Shown here in pieces: positions 1 through 6,871 of a stretch of DNA of 8,337 nucleotides. A model generated the notes under the pieces. That model was given only the letters and a program-made list of their open reading frames with translations. It ran no database searches and was not told where the DNA came from. A program made the translations under genes and the position numbers. The stretch spans positions 1-8,337 of the forward strand of contig JAJRYU010000580.1 in assembly GCA_024275615.1 (NCBI GenBank), in the 5' to 3' direction. Within the stretch, counting starts at the first letter, position 1. The number at the start of each line of letters is the position of its first letter. This DNA comes from Planctomycetota bacterium (GTDB lineage: Bacteria > Planctomycetota > GCA-002687715 > DRQF01).

Positions 1-1
1 C

Positions 2-781
2 GGCTTCGCGGACCTCATCGTTGGTGCTCTCCAAGACGACAACAACGGCACAGATTCCGGAAGCGCGAGAATTTTCTCGGGCACGACAGGACAAGCTCTC
101 TACACTCTGAACGGCGATTCACCCTTCGATCAATTTGGTTTTTCAGTGGACGGCGTGGGCGACGTTGATGGCGATGGATTCGGCGACTTTATTGTCGGCG
201 CGCCTGGCGACGACAACAACGGATCTGAGTCTGGTAGTGCCCGTCTATTTTCCGGATTCGCCGGATCTACCCGTTTCACTTTTGACGGTGCTGCGGCCGG
301 GGATCAATTGGGTTGGTCCGTGAGTGGCGGCCAAGATGTCAACGCTGACCTCATCCCCGATGTCATAGTCGGCGCTCCCAGCGACGCCACCAACGGCATT
401 GCCGCGGGTAGTGCCTTGGTTTTTTCCGGGTCAGATTCGGCCTTGCTGCATTCTTTCTATGGTGACAACGCCGGAGATGAATATGGTGAGTCTGTAAGCG
501 ATGCCGGTGATGTCAATCAGGATGGGTTTGCAGATGTAATCGTCGGCGCATGGAATGACGACAACAATGGAAGCAATTCAGGCAGCGTCGAAATCCTTTC
601 GGGACGAGACGGGAGTATTCTCCATTCTATCGACGGCGATAGCGCACAGGACCAATTCGGCAGCGCCGTAAGTTCTGCCGGAGATCTTAACGGCGATGGC
701 TTCGCAGACTTTTTCGTCGGCGCCCGGCAAGATGACAACAACGCTCCAGATTCCGGGAGTGCTACGGTTTTTCTCTCACCG
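2..781 (+). repeat. 174-bp tandem FG-GAP coding repeats (about 4.5 units)
   Basis: Consecutive blades begin at 149, 323, 497 and 671, exactly 174 bp (58 residues) apart; a partial unit precedes them (2-148) and the last unit is partial (671-781). The loop encoding DDNNG shows the period at DNA level: gacgacaacaacgg at 35, again at 209, gacgccaccaacgg at 383, gacgacaacaatgg at 557 and gatgacaacaacgc at 731. Elsewhere the units have diverged, so this is an old in-frame duplication series, not a fresh tandem array. Confidence 0.9.
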
Positions 782-1165
782 GTTTTGCCGACCTTTAGTT
801 ACGGGGCCAATCTGGGTTTCACCCGTCTGCGATTGACCTGGACACCAGACAATGGCAATCCCAGCTCCCTCACAGGAACAATGTCTTGCGTTTTTGGAAC
901 CGCGGGGGGACAGGGTCTCTTCGGCATCAGTTTCGCCCCAGCCAACGTCCCCTTGAGTTTTGGGTTCCCTCTTCTGATAGCGATTGATTCGGCCAACCTT
1001 GTCGACCAAGGAGCCTTCGGATTCGATTTCTTTGGCGAACTCAATGCCCCAGGAATCTCGCGGCAATTTCCGTTTATCGCCGGGATCTATGTGTGGATCC
1101 AGTTCTATGAAGTCACGCCATCGCCTGCCGCCTCAAATGGCATTGCCATGCTCATGGCGCCGTAA
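2..1165 (+). CDS. FG-GAP repeat beta-propeller surface/secreted protein (5' partial)
   Basis: The reading frame is open from the left edge, so the N-terminus is missing; the internal GTG at 146 lies inside a repeat and is not the start. 387 residues are visible. Residues 1-260 are FG-GAP (integrin-alpha-like) blades with consensus AGDxNxDGFADxIVGAxxDDNNGxxSGSAxxFSG...DQFGxSV. Each has a calcium-loop pattern DxDxDGxxD (DVDGDGFGD, DVNQDGFAD, DLNGDGFAD); the third blade is degenerate (DVNADLIPD, with Leu for Gly). The last blade is only half length, as expected if an N-terminal strand closes the propeller. About 127 residues follow without repeats, rich in Gly/Phe, ending near 'VWIQFYEV...ASNGIAML'; I associate this with C-terminal domains of planctomycete surface proteins (recollection, not a search). 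Likely exported, with a calcium-stabilised adhesion or binding role; ligand unknown. It converges on the next gene with a 2-bp gap. Confidence 0.88.
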   Translation, partial: GFADLIVGALQDDNNGTDSGSARIFSGTTGQALYTLNGDSPFDQFGFSVDGVGDVDGDGFGDFIVGAPGDDNNGSESGSARLFSGFAGSTRFTFDGAAAGDQLGWSVSGGQDVNADLIPDVIVGAPSDATNGIAAGSALVFSGSDSALLHSFYGDNAGDEYGESVSDAGDVNQDGFADVIVGAWNDDNNGSNSGSVEILSGRDGSILHSIDGDSAQDQFGSAVSSAGDLNGDGFADFFVGARQDDNNAPDSGSATVFLSPVLPTFSYGANLGFTRLRLTWTPDNGNPSSLTGTMSCVFGTAGGQGLFGISFAPANVPLSFGFPLLIAIDSANLVDQGAFGFDFFGELNAPGISRQFPFIAGIYVWIQFYEVTPSPAASNGIAMLMAP

Positions 1166-1167
1166 AT

Positions 1168-3054
1168 CTACCGTCGCTCCTGGTGCAGTTCCACTTCAAT
1201 GAAGGAGCTCACCGCCATTGGATTTCTCTCCTTGTCGTTGGCGGCGTAGGCGACCACCCACAACCAAGCTCGACTTTTGGACCCACGAATCATGTGGCTC
1301 GCCATGGAGAGAATTTCCTCGAGGTCTTCGCTGAACGTCTCAGCTTCTTGCGGAAACCGCTCTGTGCCCCGCACTCGAGAGAGGCGAATCTCTACCACCG
1401 GACAGACAAGATGGATCTCAACGCGTTCTATGCCCACGGCAGCAAAAGCCAGACGGTTTTTTGATCCTGCGACCACGACCTCACTTTTGGGTTCGGACAT
1501 CACGAGTCTTGGGATCTCCTCCAAAGCTGCAAGAGACTCCCGAAGTTTAGAGGGAGGAAAATCAAAGACCTGGCCACTTTCATAGTCGATCCAAAAGACG
1601 CTGGCTAATTCTCCACGATCGAGCAGCTGAGCGGCGATAGGTGTCTGGGAAATACGTGGATCGGCTCCATAGGCATTAAACAAGACGATGGGATAGACAG
1701 ACTTCTGCCCCGAACCGAATGGAGGCAAGGCAAATTGACCCGCACCTATTTCAAAGAATGGCGCCGCTCCCACATAAGGTTTCAAGTTGTAGATGAAGAC
1801 CTGTTTCTCAACAGAGTCATTGATGCTTTTTGCTAACTCACGGGAAAGCCTTGCCGAAGAATCATAGTCGTCCAGATGCAGACGCAAACGATGCGTTTGG
1901 AGCGTCGCTATGATCACAACAAGACCCCAGGACATCCATGCTCTGGGCATCTTTGCCAATCCACAACCGAGTAACGCCGTCAATGCCCAAACTACCGAGT
2001 GCCATCGCTGGGCCGTTCCTACTTGGACCACGGCATCTGCCATGCATAGGAGCAACCCATGACCAAGAGCGAAAATGGTAAGCAACCAAAACACTGGTTG
2101 GCGCCAACCATTTTTTGCAAGAGCAAATAGGAAGGCCAGTGAGGCGAGCGCCAAAATAACGAGAGACACATTGTCGAAAGTCGAATCAAAGGGCTCAGGA
2201 GCTGCCCCAATTAGCCTGACGAATGCGCGACCAAAATCCAGAGCCGAAAAACTAAAAAGTCCGCCTTCCGCGCCCCTGATAACCGCGAGGCTCGTGTAGC
2301 CCCCCAGAACTGTGCCCAGAACAAGTTTCTTCGCCACCAAGTAAATAAGAAAAGGCAAAGTGTAGAGACAAATGGGTTTGAGAGACGATGTCAACTTGCG
2401 CCCCGCGGTGACGTCCAAGGCCAGAGCAAAAAGGGGCGCAAGGAAGGCTGTCTCTCGATAGAAGACGCCAACGAATGCCAAAACGAAGGCAGCCCTTGAT
2501 AGGGCCATGCCCAAACGGCGGGCCCTATCGTGCAACAAACCAACACCCAACATGGCAATTGTTGCAACCACGGTACACCGCCCTGCTATCCAACCCATGT
2601 TATTGGCAGTCCAAGGCGAAAGGACAAACAAAAAGGTGGCGAAGATGGCAGCACGCCGACCCAGGAGTCTCACGCTGAACAAGTAAGCAAGAAAAGAGCA
2701 CAAGGCCTGAAGACAGAAGTTCACTAGCTGATAGGAGCCCGGCCGGTCGCCAAAACAATGACTCTCGATACAGAAATTCCAAGTAAAAAAAGGACGGTAA
2801 AATTCGATACTGCGGGTGTCGCCAAAAGGGCGCATCATGCTTCTTAGGAGGCCACCCAGCGGCGAATTCTCGTTGCCCTGGGCAATAAGAAGGACATCAT
2901 CAGACCGAAAAGCCGCAACAACGTCCAAATAGGGCAAGATAGCAATGACGGCAAATAGGCCACCCAGGAGCAAGTCGCGTGTGGTGAGAGTCCGACTTAG
3001 AACCCCTTTTGTTTCAAACTCACTCGTACTCAAGATGCTGTCGCTTGTGACCAT
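1168..3054 (-). CDS. GT-C-type multi-pass membrane glycosyltransferase-like protein
   Basis: 628 aa. The N-terminal ~390 residues are strongly hydrophobic with roughly 9-11 membrane segments, the first at about 27-48. The first extracytoplasmic loop holds an acidic pair (S51-D52-D53), then Y86-R-P-F-F-T-W, then a 'PGSYQLVNFCLQAL' helix and 'SPWTANNMGWIAGR' (about 146-159). This order (DD, YRP, yHlvN-like helix, P...W-I-xGR) resembles GT-C enzymes of the GT39/TMTC/ArnT type, which move sugars from lipid carriers on the outer face of the membrane. Y199-R-E-T resembles the next conserved loop. Residues ~391-628 are mostly soluble; I recognise no domain there, and there are no TPRs as in TMTC proteins. 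Start: ATG at 3054 with no clear Shine-Dalgarno, so the start is uncertain. Acceptor and sugar cannot be told. The DD pair is consistent with a catalytic base, but activity is inferred. Confidence 0.72.
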   Translation of the reverse strand: MVTSDSILSTSEFETKGVLSRTLTTRDLLLGGLFAVIAILPYLDVVAAFRSDDVLLIAQGNENSPLGGLLRSMMRPFGDTRSIEFYRPFFTWNFCIESHCFGDRPGSYQLVNFCLQALCSFLAYLFSVRLLGRRAAIFATFLFVLSPWTANNMGWIAGRCTVVATIAMLGVGLLHDRARRLGMALSRAAFVLAFVGVFYRETAFLAPLFALALDVTAGRKLTSSLKPICLYTLPFLIYLVAKKLVLGTVLGGYTSLAVIRGAEGGLFSFSALDFGRAFVRLIGAAPEPFDSTFDNVSLVILALASLAFLFALAKNGWRQPVFWLLTIFALGHGLLLCMADAVVQVGTAQRWHSVVWALTALLGCGLAKMPRAWMSWGLVVIIATLQTHRLRLHLDDYDSSARLSRELAKSINDSVEKQVFIYNLKPYVGAAPFFEIGAGQFALPPFGSGQKSVYPIVLFNAYGADPRISQTPIAAQLLDRGELASVFWIDYESGQVFDFPPSKLRESLAALEEIPRLVMSEPKSEVVVAGSKNRLAFAAVGIERVEIHLVCPVVEIRLSRVRGTERFPQEAETFSEDLEEILSMASHMIRGSKSRAWLWVVAYAANDKERNPMAVSSFIEVELHQERR

Positions 3055-3070
3055 GGTGGCAGTCTATCAG

Positions 3071-3082
3071 GCCCAATTGGGC
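3071..3082. repeat. 12-bp perfect palindrome upstream of the GT-C gene
   Basis: gcccaattgggc is its own reverse complement and sits 16 bp upstream of the ATG at 3054 (minus strand). It could be a protein-binding site or a weak leader hairpin. A direct repeat gcttgcc (3081-3087 and 3097-3103) lies next to it. No strong minus-strand -35/-10 pair was found between here and 3263; an isolated TATTAT (complement of 3189-3194) lacks a good -35. Confidence 0.35.
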
Positions 3083-3222
3083 TTGCCAGTGGCCCAGCTT
3101 GCCTAACCTGAACAATTCGCGGCCTTGCTGTCACCAGCAGCGACACCGTGCTCGTCTTCATGAACAGGTCCATGACCGCTCGTTTGCAATAATACCCAAT
3201 CTCATGCGCGAAAATGAGGGCT

Positions 3223-3249
3223 TTGTCACAGCCTCTCCTTCGCTATGAT
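3223..3249 (+). promoter_or_regulatory. Candidate sigma70-type promoter for udk and the downstream gene
   Basis: TTGTCA at 3223-3228 and TATGAT at 3244-3249 (each one mismatch from consensus) are separated by 15 bp, slightly short (16 bp if the -35 box is shifted by one). Transcription would begin near 3256. That leaves only ~8 nt before the ATG at 3264 but ~20 nt before the ATG at 3276, agreeing with the ribosome binding site for the later start. Confidence 0.45.
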
Positions 3250-3265
3250 AGACAAACCATGTCAT

Positions 3266-3269
3266 GGAG
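3266..3269 (+). promoter_or_regulatory. Shine-Dalgarno site that decides the udk start
   Basis: GGAG lies 6 nt before the ATG at 3276. It overlaps the upstream in-frame ATG (3264-3266), which has no ribosome binding site of its own, so 3276 is preferred. Confidence 0.6.
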
Positions 3270-3275
3270 CCTCCG

Positions 3276-3944
3276 ATGAACAACAAGCACATCTTAATTG
3301 GTATTGCTGGCGGGTCCGGATCAGGAAAGACTCTGGTTTCGAATCGCATTGTTGAAGAATACGGGCCAAAGTCCGTCGCCGTCATCGTCCTTGACTCCTA
3401 CTACAAAGATCTCAGTCATCTCGACCTTGATGCCCGTCGATTAGTCAATTTCGATCATCCGGACGCTTTTGATGTTGAGTTGCTCATGACACATCTGGAG
3501 GCTCTGCAGCAGGGTCAATCTGTGGAAGTGCCCATCTATGACTATGTCAACCATAACCGTAAGTCCGAGACTATCCGCTTGAACGCACCCCTCATTGTGG
3601 TTCTTGAAGGGATCTTGCCATTCTGTTTCAAGCGCGTCAGGGACATTTTGGACATAAAGCTCTTTGTCGACACGCCTGATGACATTCGCTTGCTTAGACG
3701 GATTCGCAGGGACATGGTGCAAAGAGGACGTACCTTGGAAGAAATCTTGGATCAGTACGAAAAAGACGTACGGCCCATGCACCTGAGTTTTGTCGAACCC
3801 AGCAAGCGCGAAGCCGACTTGATCATACCCCGGGGTGGTAAGAACCACATTGCCATCAACATCATCCGTGCGATGATCGAGAAGCTCCTCAAAAGCGATC
3901 ATGCCTTGAGATCGCCACTCACTCAGGCCGAAACAAATAGCTAA
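3276..3944 (+). CDS. udk: Uridine kinase (uridine/cytidine monophosphokinase)
   Basis: 222 aa from the preferred start (226 if the ATG at 3264 is used); E. coli Udk is about 213 aa. It phosphorylates uridine and cytidine to UMP and CMP using a nucleoside triphosphate, in cytosolic pyrimidine salvage. In preferred-start numbering, the P-loop GGSGSGKT is at 12-19, DSYYKD at 40-45 (nucleoside-site region), NFDHPDAFD at 58-66, YDYVNH at 88-93, LEGILPF at 110-116, FVDTPDDIRLLRRIRRD at 130-146, RGR at 150-152 (lid), VRPMHLSFVEPSK at 165-177 and a closing PRGGKN motif. These match the bacterial Udk pattern as I know it, end to end. The GGAG at 3266-3269 supports the chosen start. The next gene begins 5 bp after its stop, so the two are probably co-transcribed. 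Confidence 0.95.
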   Translation: MNNKHILIGIAGGSGSGKTLVSNRIVEEYGPKSVAVIVLDSYYKDLSHLDLDARRLVNFDHPDAFDVELLMTHLEALQQGQSVEVPIYDYVNHNRKSETIRLNAPLIVVLEGILPFCFKRVRDILDIKLFVDTPDDIRLLRRIRRDMVQRGRTLEEILDQYEKDVRPMHLSFVEPSKREADLIIPRGGKNHIAINIIRAMIEKLLKSDHALRSPLTQAETNS

Positions 3945-3949
3945 TCACC

Positions 3950-5323
3950 ATGCAGAAACTGCTGCTCTTGAATTGCGTGGGTTTGACACCAGCCCACTTG
4001 GGTGAAGATACTCCAACCTTGAGTGCTCTTGCCCGTGCTGGATTCACAAGCCCCATGACGGGCATACTTCCAGGTGTCACATGTAGCGCGCAAAGTAGCA
4101 TGCTCACAGGATTGATGCCCAATGAGCATGGCATTGTCGGCAACGGTTGGTATTTTCGCGATCAGAGCGAGGTCTGGTTGTGGCGCCAAAGCAACAGGCT
4201 TGTACAAGGTGAGAAGCTCTGGGATGCCGCCCGTAAACGCGATGAGAAGTTCACCGTTTGCAACATGTTTTGGTGGTACAACATGTATGCCAACGTCGAT
4301 TCATCTCTGACGCCAAGACCTCTATATTGCGCTGATGGCAAGAAACTGCCAGGAATCTACGGGGCCCCTCCGGCATTTCGCGAGCTCTTTGAGAAAGACT
4401 ACCCCCCCTTTCCTCTATTCAACTTTTGGGGTCCAGCAGCTGACATACGCTCCAGTAATTGGATCGCCCAAGCATCGATCAAAGCCATGCAGCAGCAAGA
4501 TCCCACCTTGATGATGGTCTACATCCCCCACTTGGACTACAACTTGCAACGCTTCGGACCTCGCCACCAAGGACTTGGAACCGACCTCAAGGAACTGGAT
4601 GATTGCCTAGCTCCTCTCATCCAGGCAGCACAAGAATCTGGCCGCGAAATCGTCGTGGTCTCAGAATACGGCATCACCGAAGTGAATGAGGCTGTGCACA
4701 TCAATCGCATCCTGCGGGAGGCGGGATTCTTGACGATACAACCACATCTTGATTTGGAGAACCTCGACCCCGGCGCTTCCGCTGCATTCGCTGTGGTCGA
4801 TCACCAGTTGGCACATGTCTATGTCCGCGACGAAGAACACCTTGGTGCGGTCAGATCAGTCCTGGAGGCAACACCAGGGATTGACGCCGTTCTTGATCGC
4901 AAGGAGCAAGCGACCTTTGGGCTCGACCATGCAAGGAGTGGAGAGTTGGTGTGCGTCGCGGCAACGGATCGATGGTTCAGCTACTACTTTTGGCTCGATG
5001 ACAAGCGGGCACCGGACTATGCTAGGTCCGTCGATATTCATCGCAAACCTGGCTATGACCCCGTTGAGCTTTTTGCCGACCCGGAAATCTCTTTTCTGAA
5101 GGCAAAGATCGCTTTGAAAGTGCTCAAGAAGAAACTGGGGTTTCGTATGTTGATGGACGTCATTCCTCTCGATACGTCCCTCGTGAAAGGATCGCACGGA
5201 CGCCTGGCCGCTCACCCCGAGGACGGTCCCATCTTGATCACCTCAACAGTCCCACGTGAAGAACAAGACTGGCACCTTTGCAACGTCAAGAGCCTCGTCT
5301 TGGAGACAATCTTCGGACCTTGA
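3950..5323 (+). CDS. Alkaline-phosphatase-superfamily phosphodiesterase / nucleotide pyrophosphatase-like protein (EboF-like)
   Basis: 457 aa, no signal peptide or membrane segment, so probably cytoplasmic. The fold pattern is that of type I phosphodiesterase/nucleotide pyrophosphatase: LLLLNCVGLTP (4-14), LPGVTCSAQSSMLTG (40-54) with candidate nucleophile T44, PNEHGIVGNGWYFRD (57-71), FWWYNMY, TPRPLYCADGKKLP, HLDYNLQRFGP (194-204), SEYGI (238-242), DHQLAHVYV (284-292), DHARSGE, HRKPGYDP and KGSHGRL (413-419). It resembles the EboF proteins of ebo clusters (in cyanobacteria linked to export of scytonemin precursors); this is recollection, not a search. Against the usual NPP motifs, several metal ligands differ: Val10 (or Asn8) for the first Asp, Gln200 for His in the DxxGH motif, and Glu239-Tyr240 for Asp-His; D196 and H416 remain. 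Substrate unknown. Follows udk by 5 bp with no clear Shine-Dalgarno, so coupling is likely. Confidence 0.85.
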   Translation: MQKLLLLNCVGLTPAHLGEDTPTLSALARAGFTSPMTGILPGVTCSAQSSMLTGLMPNEHGIVGNGWYFRDQSEVWLWRQSNRLVQGEKLWDAARKRDEKFTVCNMFWWYNMYANVDSSLTPRPLYCADGKKLPGIYGAPPAFRELFEKDYPPFPLFNFWGPAADIRSSNWIAQASIKAMQQQDPTLMMVYIPHLDYNLQRFGPRHQGLGTDLKELDDCLAPLIQAAQESGREIVVVSEYGITEVNEAVHINRILREAGFLTIQPHLDLENLDPGASAAFAVVDHQLAHVYVRDEEHLGAVRSVLEATPGIDAVLDRKEQATFGLDHARSGELVCVAATDRWFSYYFWLDDKRAPDYARSVDIHRKPGYDPVELFADPEISFLKAKIALKVLKKKLGFRMLMDVIPLDTSLVKGSHGRLAAHPEDGPILITSTVPREEQDWHLCNVKSLVLETIFGP

Positions 5324-5378
5324 GTTCACCCGCAAAAAGGGCTCACAACGCACCAATAAGAAAGTGAAAAGGTGAAGC

Positions 5379-5407
5379 TTGACAATGGCAAGTGCCACAT
5401 CTACCTT
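5379..5407 (+). promoter_or_regulatory. Candidate sigma70-type promoter with a dyad in its spacer
   Basis: A perfect -35 TTGACA (5379-5384) is followed after 17 bp by TACCTT (5402-5407; matches the key T, A and final T of the -10 box). The spacer holds the inverted repeat TGGCA-AG-TGCCA (5386-5397), a possible operator. Transcription would start near 5414, giving a short leader for the lipoprotein gene at 5441. Confidence 0.5.
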
Positions 5408-5440
5408 TGATTTTGAGCGGCAGGCATAGGATCAAGAATC

Positions 5441-5827
5441 ATGAAAACACATTGCCAATCAGTCCTTGCAGTTATTATGCTGAGTATGGCCTCGGCCTGC
5501 GCATCGAATAGCTACCAGGGACCGATCGAGTACTTCGATGCTCAAGAAGACCAATGGGTCGCGGGGGCACCGGACGACCTTCAGCGCACATCCAAGAGAA
5601 GGGACTTCAATCAGCCCTTCGAGGTTTCGACTCGAAAATTCGGTGAAGGTGCCAATTCTATAGGGCAAGAGTGGTTCGAATTCCACGTTGGCGATATCTA
5701 CTATCGTATTCTCAGAGAGCGAGTCGACCCGGCATTCATGCCAACACTTCAAAGAGCAGCAGACGAAGACCAAGGGGTCAAAATGAAGTTTGTAAATGGC
5801 AGGATCGTCACCATCAAGACCTACTAG
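5441..5827 (+). CDS. Small predicted lipoprotein, unknown function
   Basis: 128 aa. The N-terminus has a short charged region (MKTH), a hydrophobic stretch to about residue 16, and a lipobox-like ASAC with Cys20, so the mature ~109-residue protein would be lipid-anchored in the cell envelope. The mature part is acidic in its first half (IEYFDAQEDQW), then has EWFEFHVGDIYYRIL (about 78-92) and a C-terminal VKMKFVNGRIVTIKTY that looks like a beta hairpin. I do not recognise the family. The start is supported by AGGA at 5428-5431, 9 nt upstream, and by the candidate promoter at 5379-5407. It lies 117 bp after the EboF-like gene and ends facing the Mla operon, so it appears to be its own unit. 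A long antisense frame exists here but lacks these signals. Confidence 0.72.
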   Translation: MKTHCQSVLAVIMLSMASACASNSYQGPIEYFDAQEDQWVAGAPDDLQRTSKRRDFNQPFEVSTRKFGEGANSIGQEWFEFHVGDIYYRILRERVDPAFMPTLQRAADEDQGVKMKFVNGRIVTIKTY

Positions 5828-5837
5828 TGGAATTTGC

Positions 5838-5860
5838 GGCACAGGCAAAAGGCCCGTGCC
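5838..5860. terminator. Possible bidirectional hairpin between convergent genes
   Basis: GGCACAGGC (5838-5846) pairs with GCCCGTGCC (5852-5860): a 9-bp stem with one A-C mismatch and a 5-nt loop (aaaag). It lies 10 bp after the small lipoprotein stop and 24 bp beyond the TPR lipoprotein stop on the other strand. No U-tract follows on either strand, so intrinsic termination is uncertain; it could instead protect 3' ends. Confidence 0.4.
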
Positions 5861-5884
5861 AACCACCCCCAACTCCGGCGATTC

Positions 5885-6871
5885 CTATTCTCCAGCGGCC
5901 AGTTGAGGATAGAGTTCAATGAGCCGTTTCTTGATGTCCGCCCGCAGCAAGGCCGGGTTGTGACCGCGCCTGGAAACAGCGGCGTCCGAAGCATTGTCTC
6001 TGGCGAACCATAGGTAACGAACGGCTAATTGGTTTTGGCCAAGAGCCTCAGCGCAAACGGCAATACCATAAAGCACTTCCCAGTCGCTTGGCACCAATGC
6101 TTCGGCGAGGCGCCAACGCAAGAGGCATTCGCGCCAGTGGTTCTCTTTTTCTTGGGAGTTAGCAAGCTTGGCTCGCTGTTGAGCAATACAGGCGCTAAAC
6201 ATCAAGAGTGTCACGTCATGAGGCGACTTCTTGAGTCCTTTTTCTACCAAAACGCCAGCTTCATCAAGACGACCGGCCCTTGTGTGGAGATCGGCTAGGG
6301 CTGTAATCGCTGGTAGGTAATTTTCGTCCGCAGCGAGAGAATCCTCAAAAGCAGCCGTGGCTTCCTCACCGCGTCCATCCGCCAACAACATCGTCCCCCG
6401 AGTCCAAGCTGGCATCGCCTGGCCTGAACCATCGTCACCGTTAATGGCCGAAAGCATGGTGATAGCGACATCGTGATCGCCAGAATCCCACACGAGTTTC
6501 GCTTCAGCGACTTGGGCACGTGCTTTGTTTTCCGTCAAAGATTGAGCTTTGCGGTAGGCTGCTTGGGCCTTGTCAAAGAGAGCATCGGCCCCCTCTTTGC
6601 CTTTGGAATCCAAGTACATGTCGTGAAAACAAAGCCCCAGGTTGTAATGCACGCGATGATCTTCTGGGTTGTCCGACAAGGCCTCTTGATACTCGCTAAT
6701 CGCTTGAGGGTATTCGCCCATGTCGTAGTGGTCAACGCCGCGCATGTATGGCCCTTTGACCAATACATCACTTGAGCCGCAAGCAGAAAGCAAGACTGAC
6801 GCCATTGCTAAGATTAGAAGAGAGCGACAATGCGGCTCAAAGATTCTGTTGAACTTGCAATCAGTAGCCAT
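5885..6871 (-). CDS. TPR-repeat lipoprotein in the Mla operon
   Basis: 328 aa from the ATG at 6871; the longer frame from 6955 would run far into the MCE gene and bury the signal peptide. From 6871 there is a basic n-region (CKFNR...CR), a hydrophobic core (LLILAMASVL) and a strong lipobox LSAC with Cys31. GGAAGG (complement of 6882-6887) lies 10 nt upstream. The mature protein is helical TPR: YDMGEYPQAISEYQEAL at about 49-65 with NPEDHRVHYNLGLCF following, DALFDKAQAAYRKAQSL at 96-112, GRGEEATAAFEDSLAAD at 166-182, NYLPAITALADLHTRAGRLDEAG at 184-206, and further helices including WEVLYGIAVCAEALGQNQLAVRYL. TPRs are protein-interaction scaffolds, so an accessory or assembly role for the lipid transporter is inferred. 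It overlaps the MCE stop by 11 nt, indicating translational coupling. In other Mla/Pqi operons a non-TPR auxiliary lipoprotein (PqiC-like) can occupy this place. Confidence 0.87.
   Translation of the reverse strand: MATDCKFNRIFEPHCRSLLILAMASVLLSACGSSDVLVKGPYMRGVDHYDMGEYPQAISEYQEALSDNPEDHRVHYNLGLCFHDMYLDSKGKEGADALFDKAQAAYRKAQSLTENKARAQVAEAKLVWDSGDHDVAITMLSAINGDDGSGQAMPAWTRGTMLLADGRGEEATAAFEDSLAADENYLPAITALADLHTRAGRLDEAGVLVEKGLKKSPHDVTLLMFSACIAQQRAKLANSQEKENHWRECLLRWRLAEALVPSDWEVLYGIAVCAEALGQNQLAVRYLWFARDNASDAAVSRRGHNPALLRADIKKRLIELYPQLAAGE

Noticed and set aside
146..148. GTG as start of the FG-GAP gene
   Set aside because: The same frame with the same repeat pattern continues upstream to the window edge.
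1137..1149. Short hairpin atggc-att-gccat as terminator of the FG-GAP gene
   Set aside because: The stem is only 5 bp with a 3-nt loop, lies inside the coding sequence, and no T-run follows.
3030..3173. 47-codon minus-strand frame (MDLFMKTSTVSLL...) upstream of and overlapping the GT-C gene start
   Set aside because: No Shine-Dalgarno, no recognisable family, and composition that fits chance; an upstream leader peptide is possible but unsupported.
3441..3902. 153-codon minus-strand frame inside udk
   Set aside because: It is antisense to an unambiguous uridine kinase and encodes nothing recognisable.
5386..5402. TGGCA... as a sigma54 -24/-12 promoter
   Set aside because: The GC element at the required spacing from GG is absent; a sigma70-type reading fits better.
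5459..5872. 137-codon minus-strand frame opposite the small lipoprotein
   Set aside because: No signal peptide, ribosome site or family; the plus strand has lipobox, Shine-Dalgarno and promoter.
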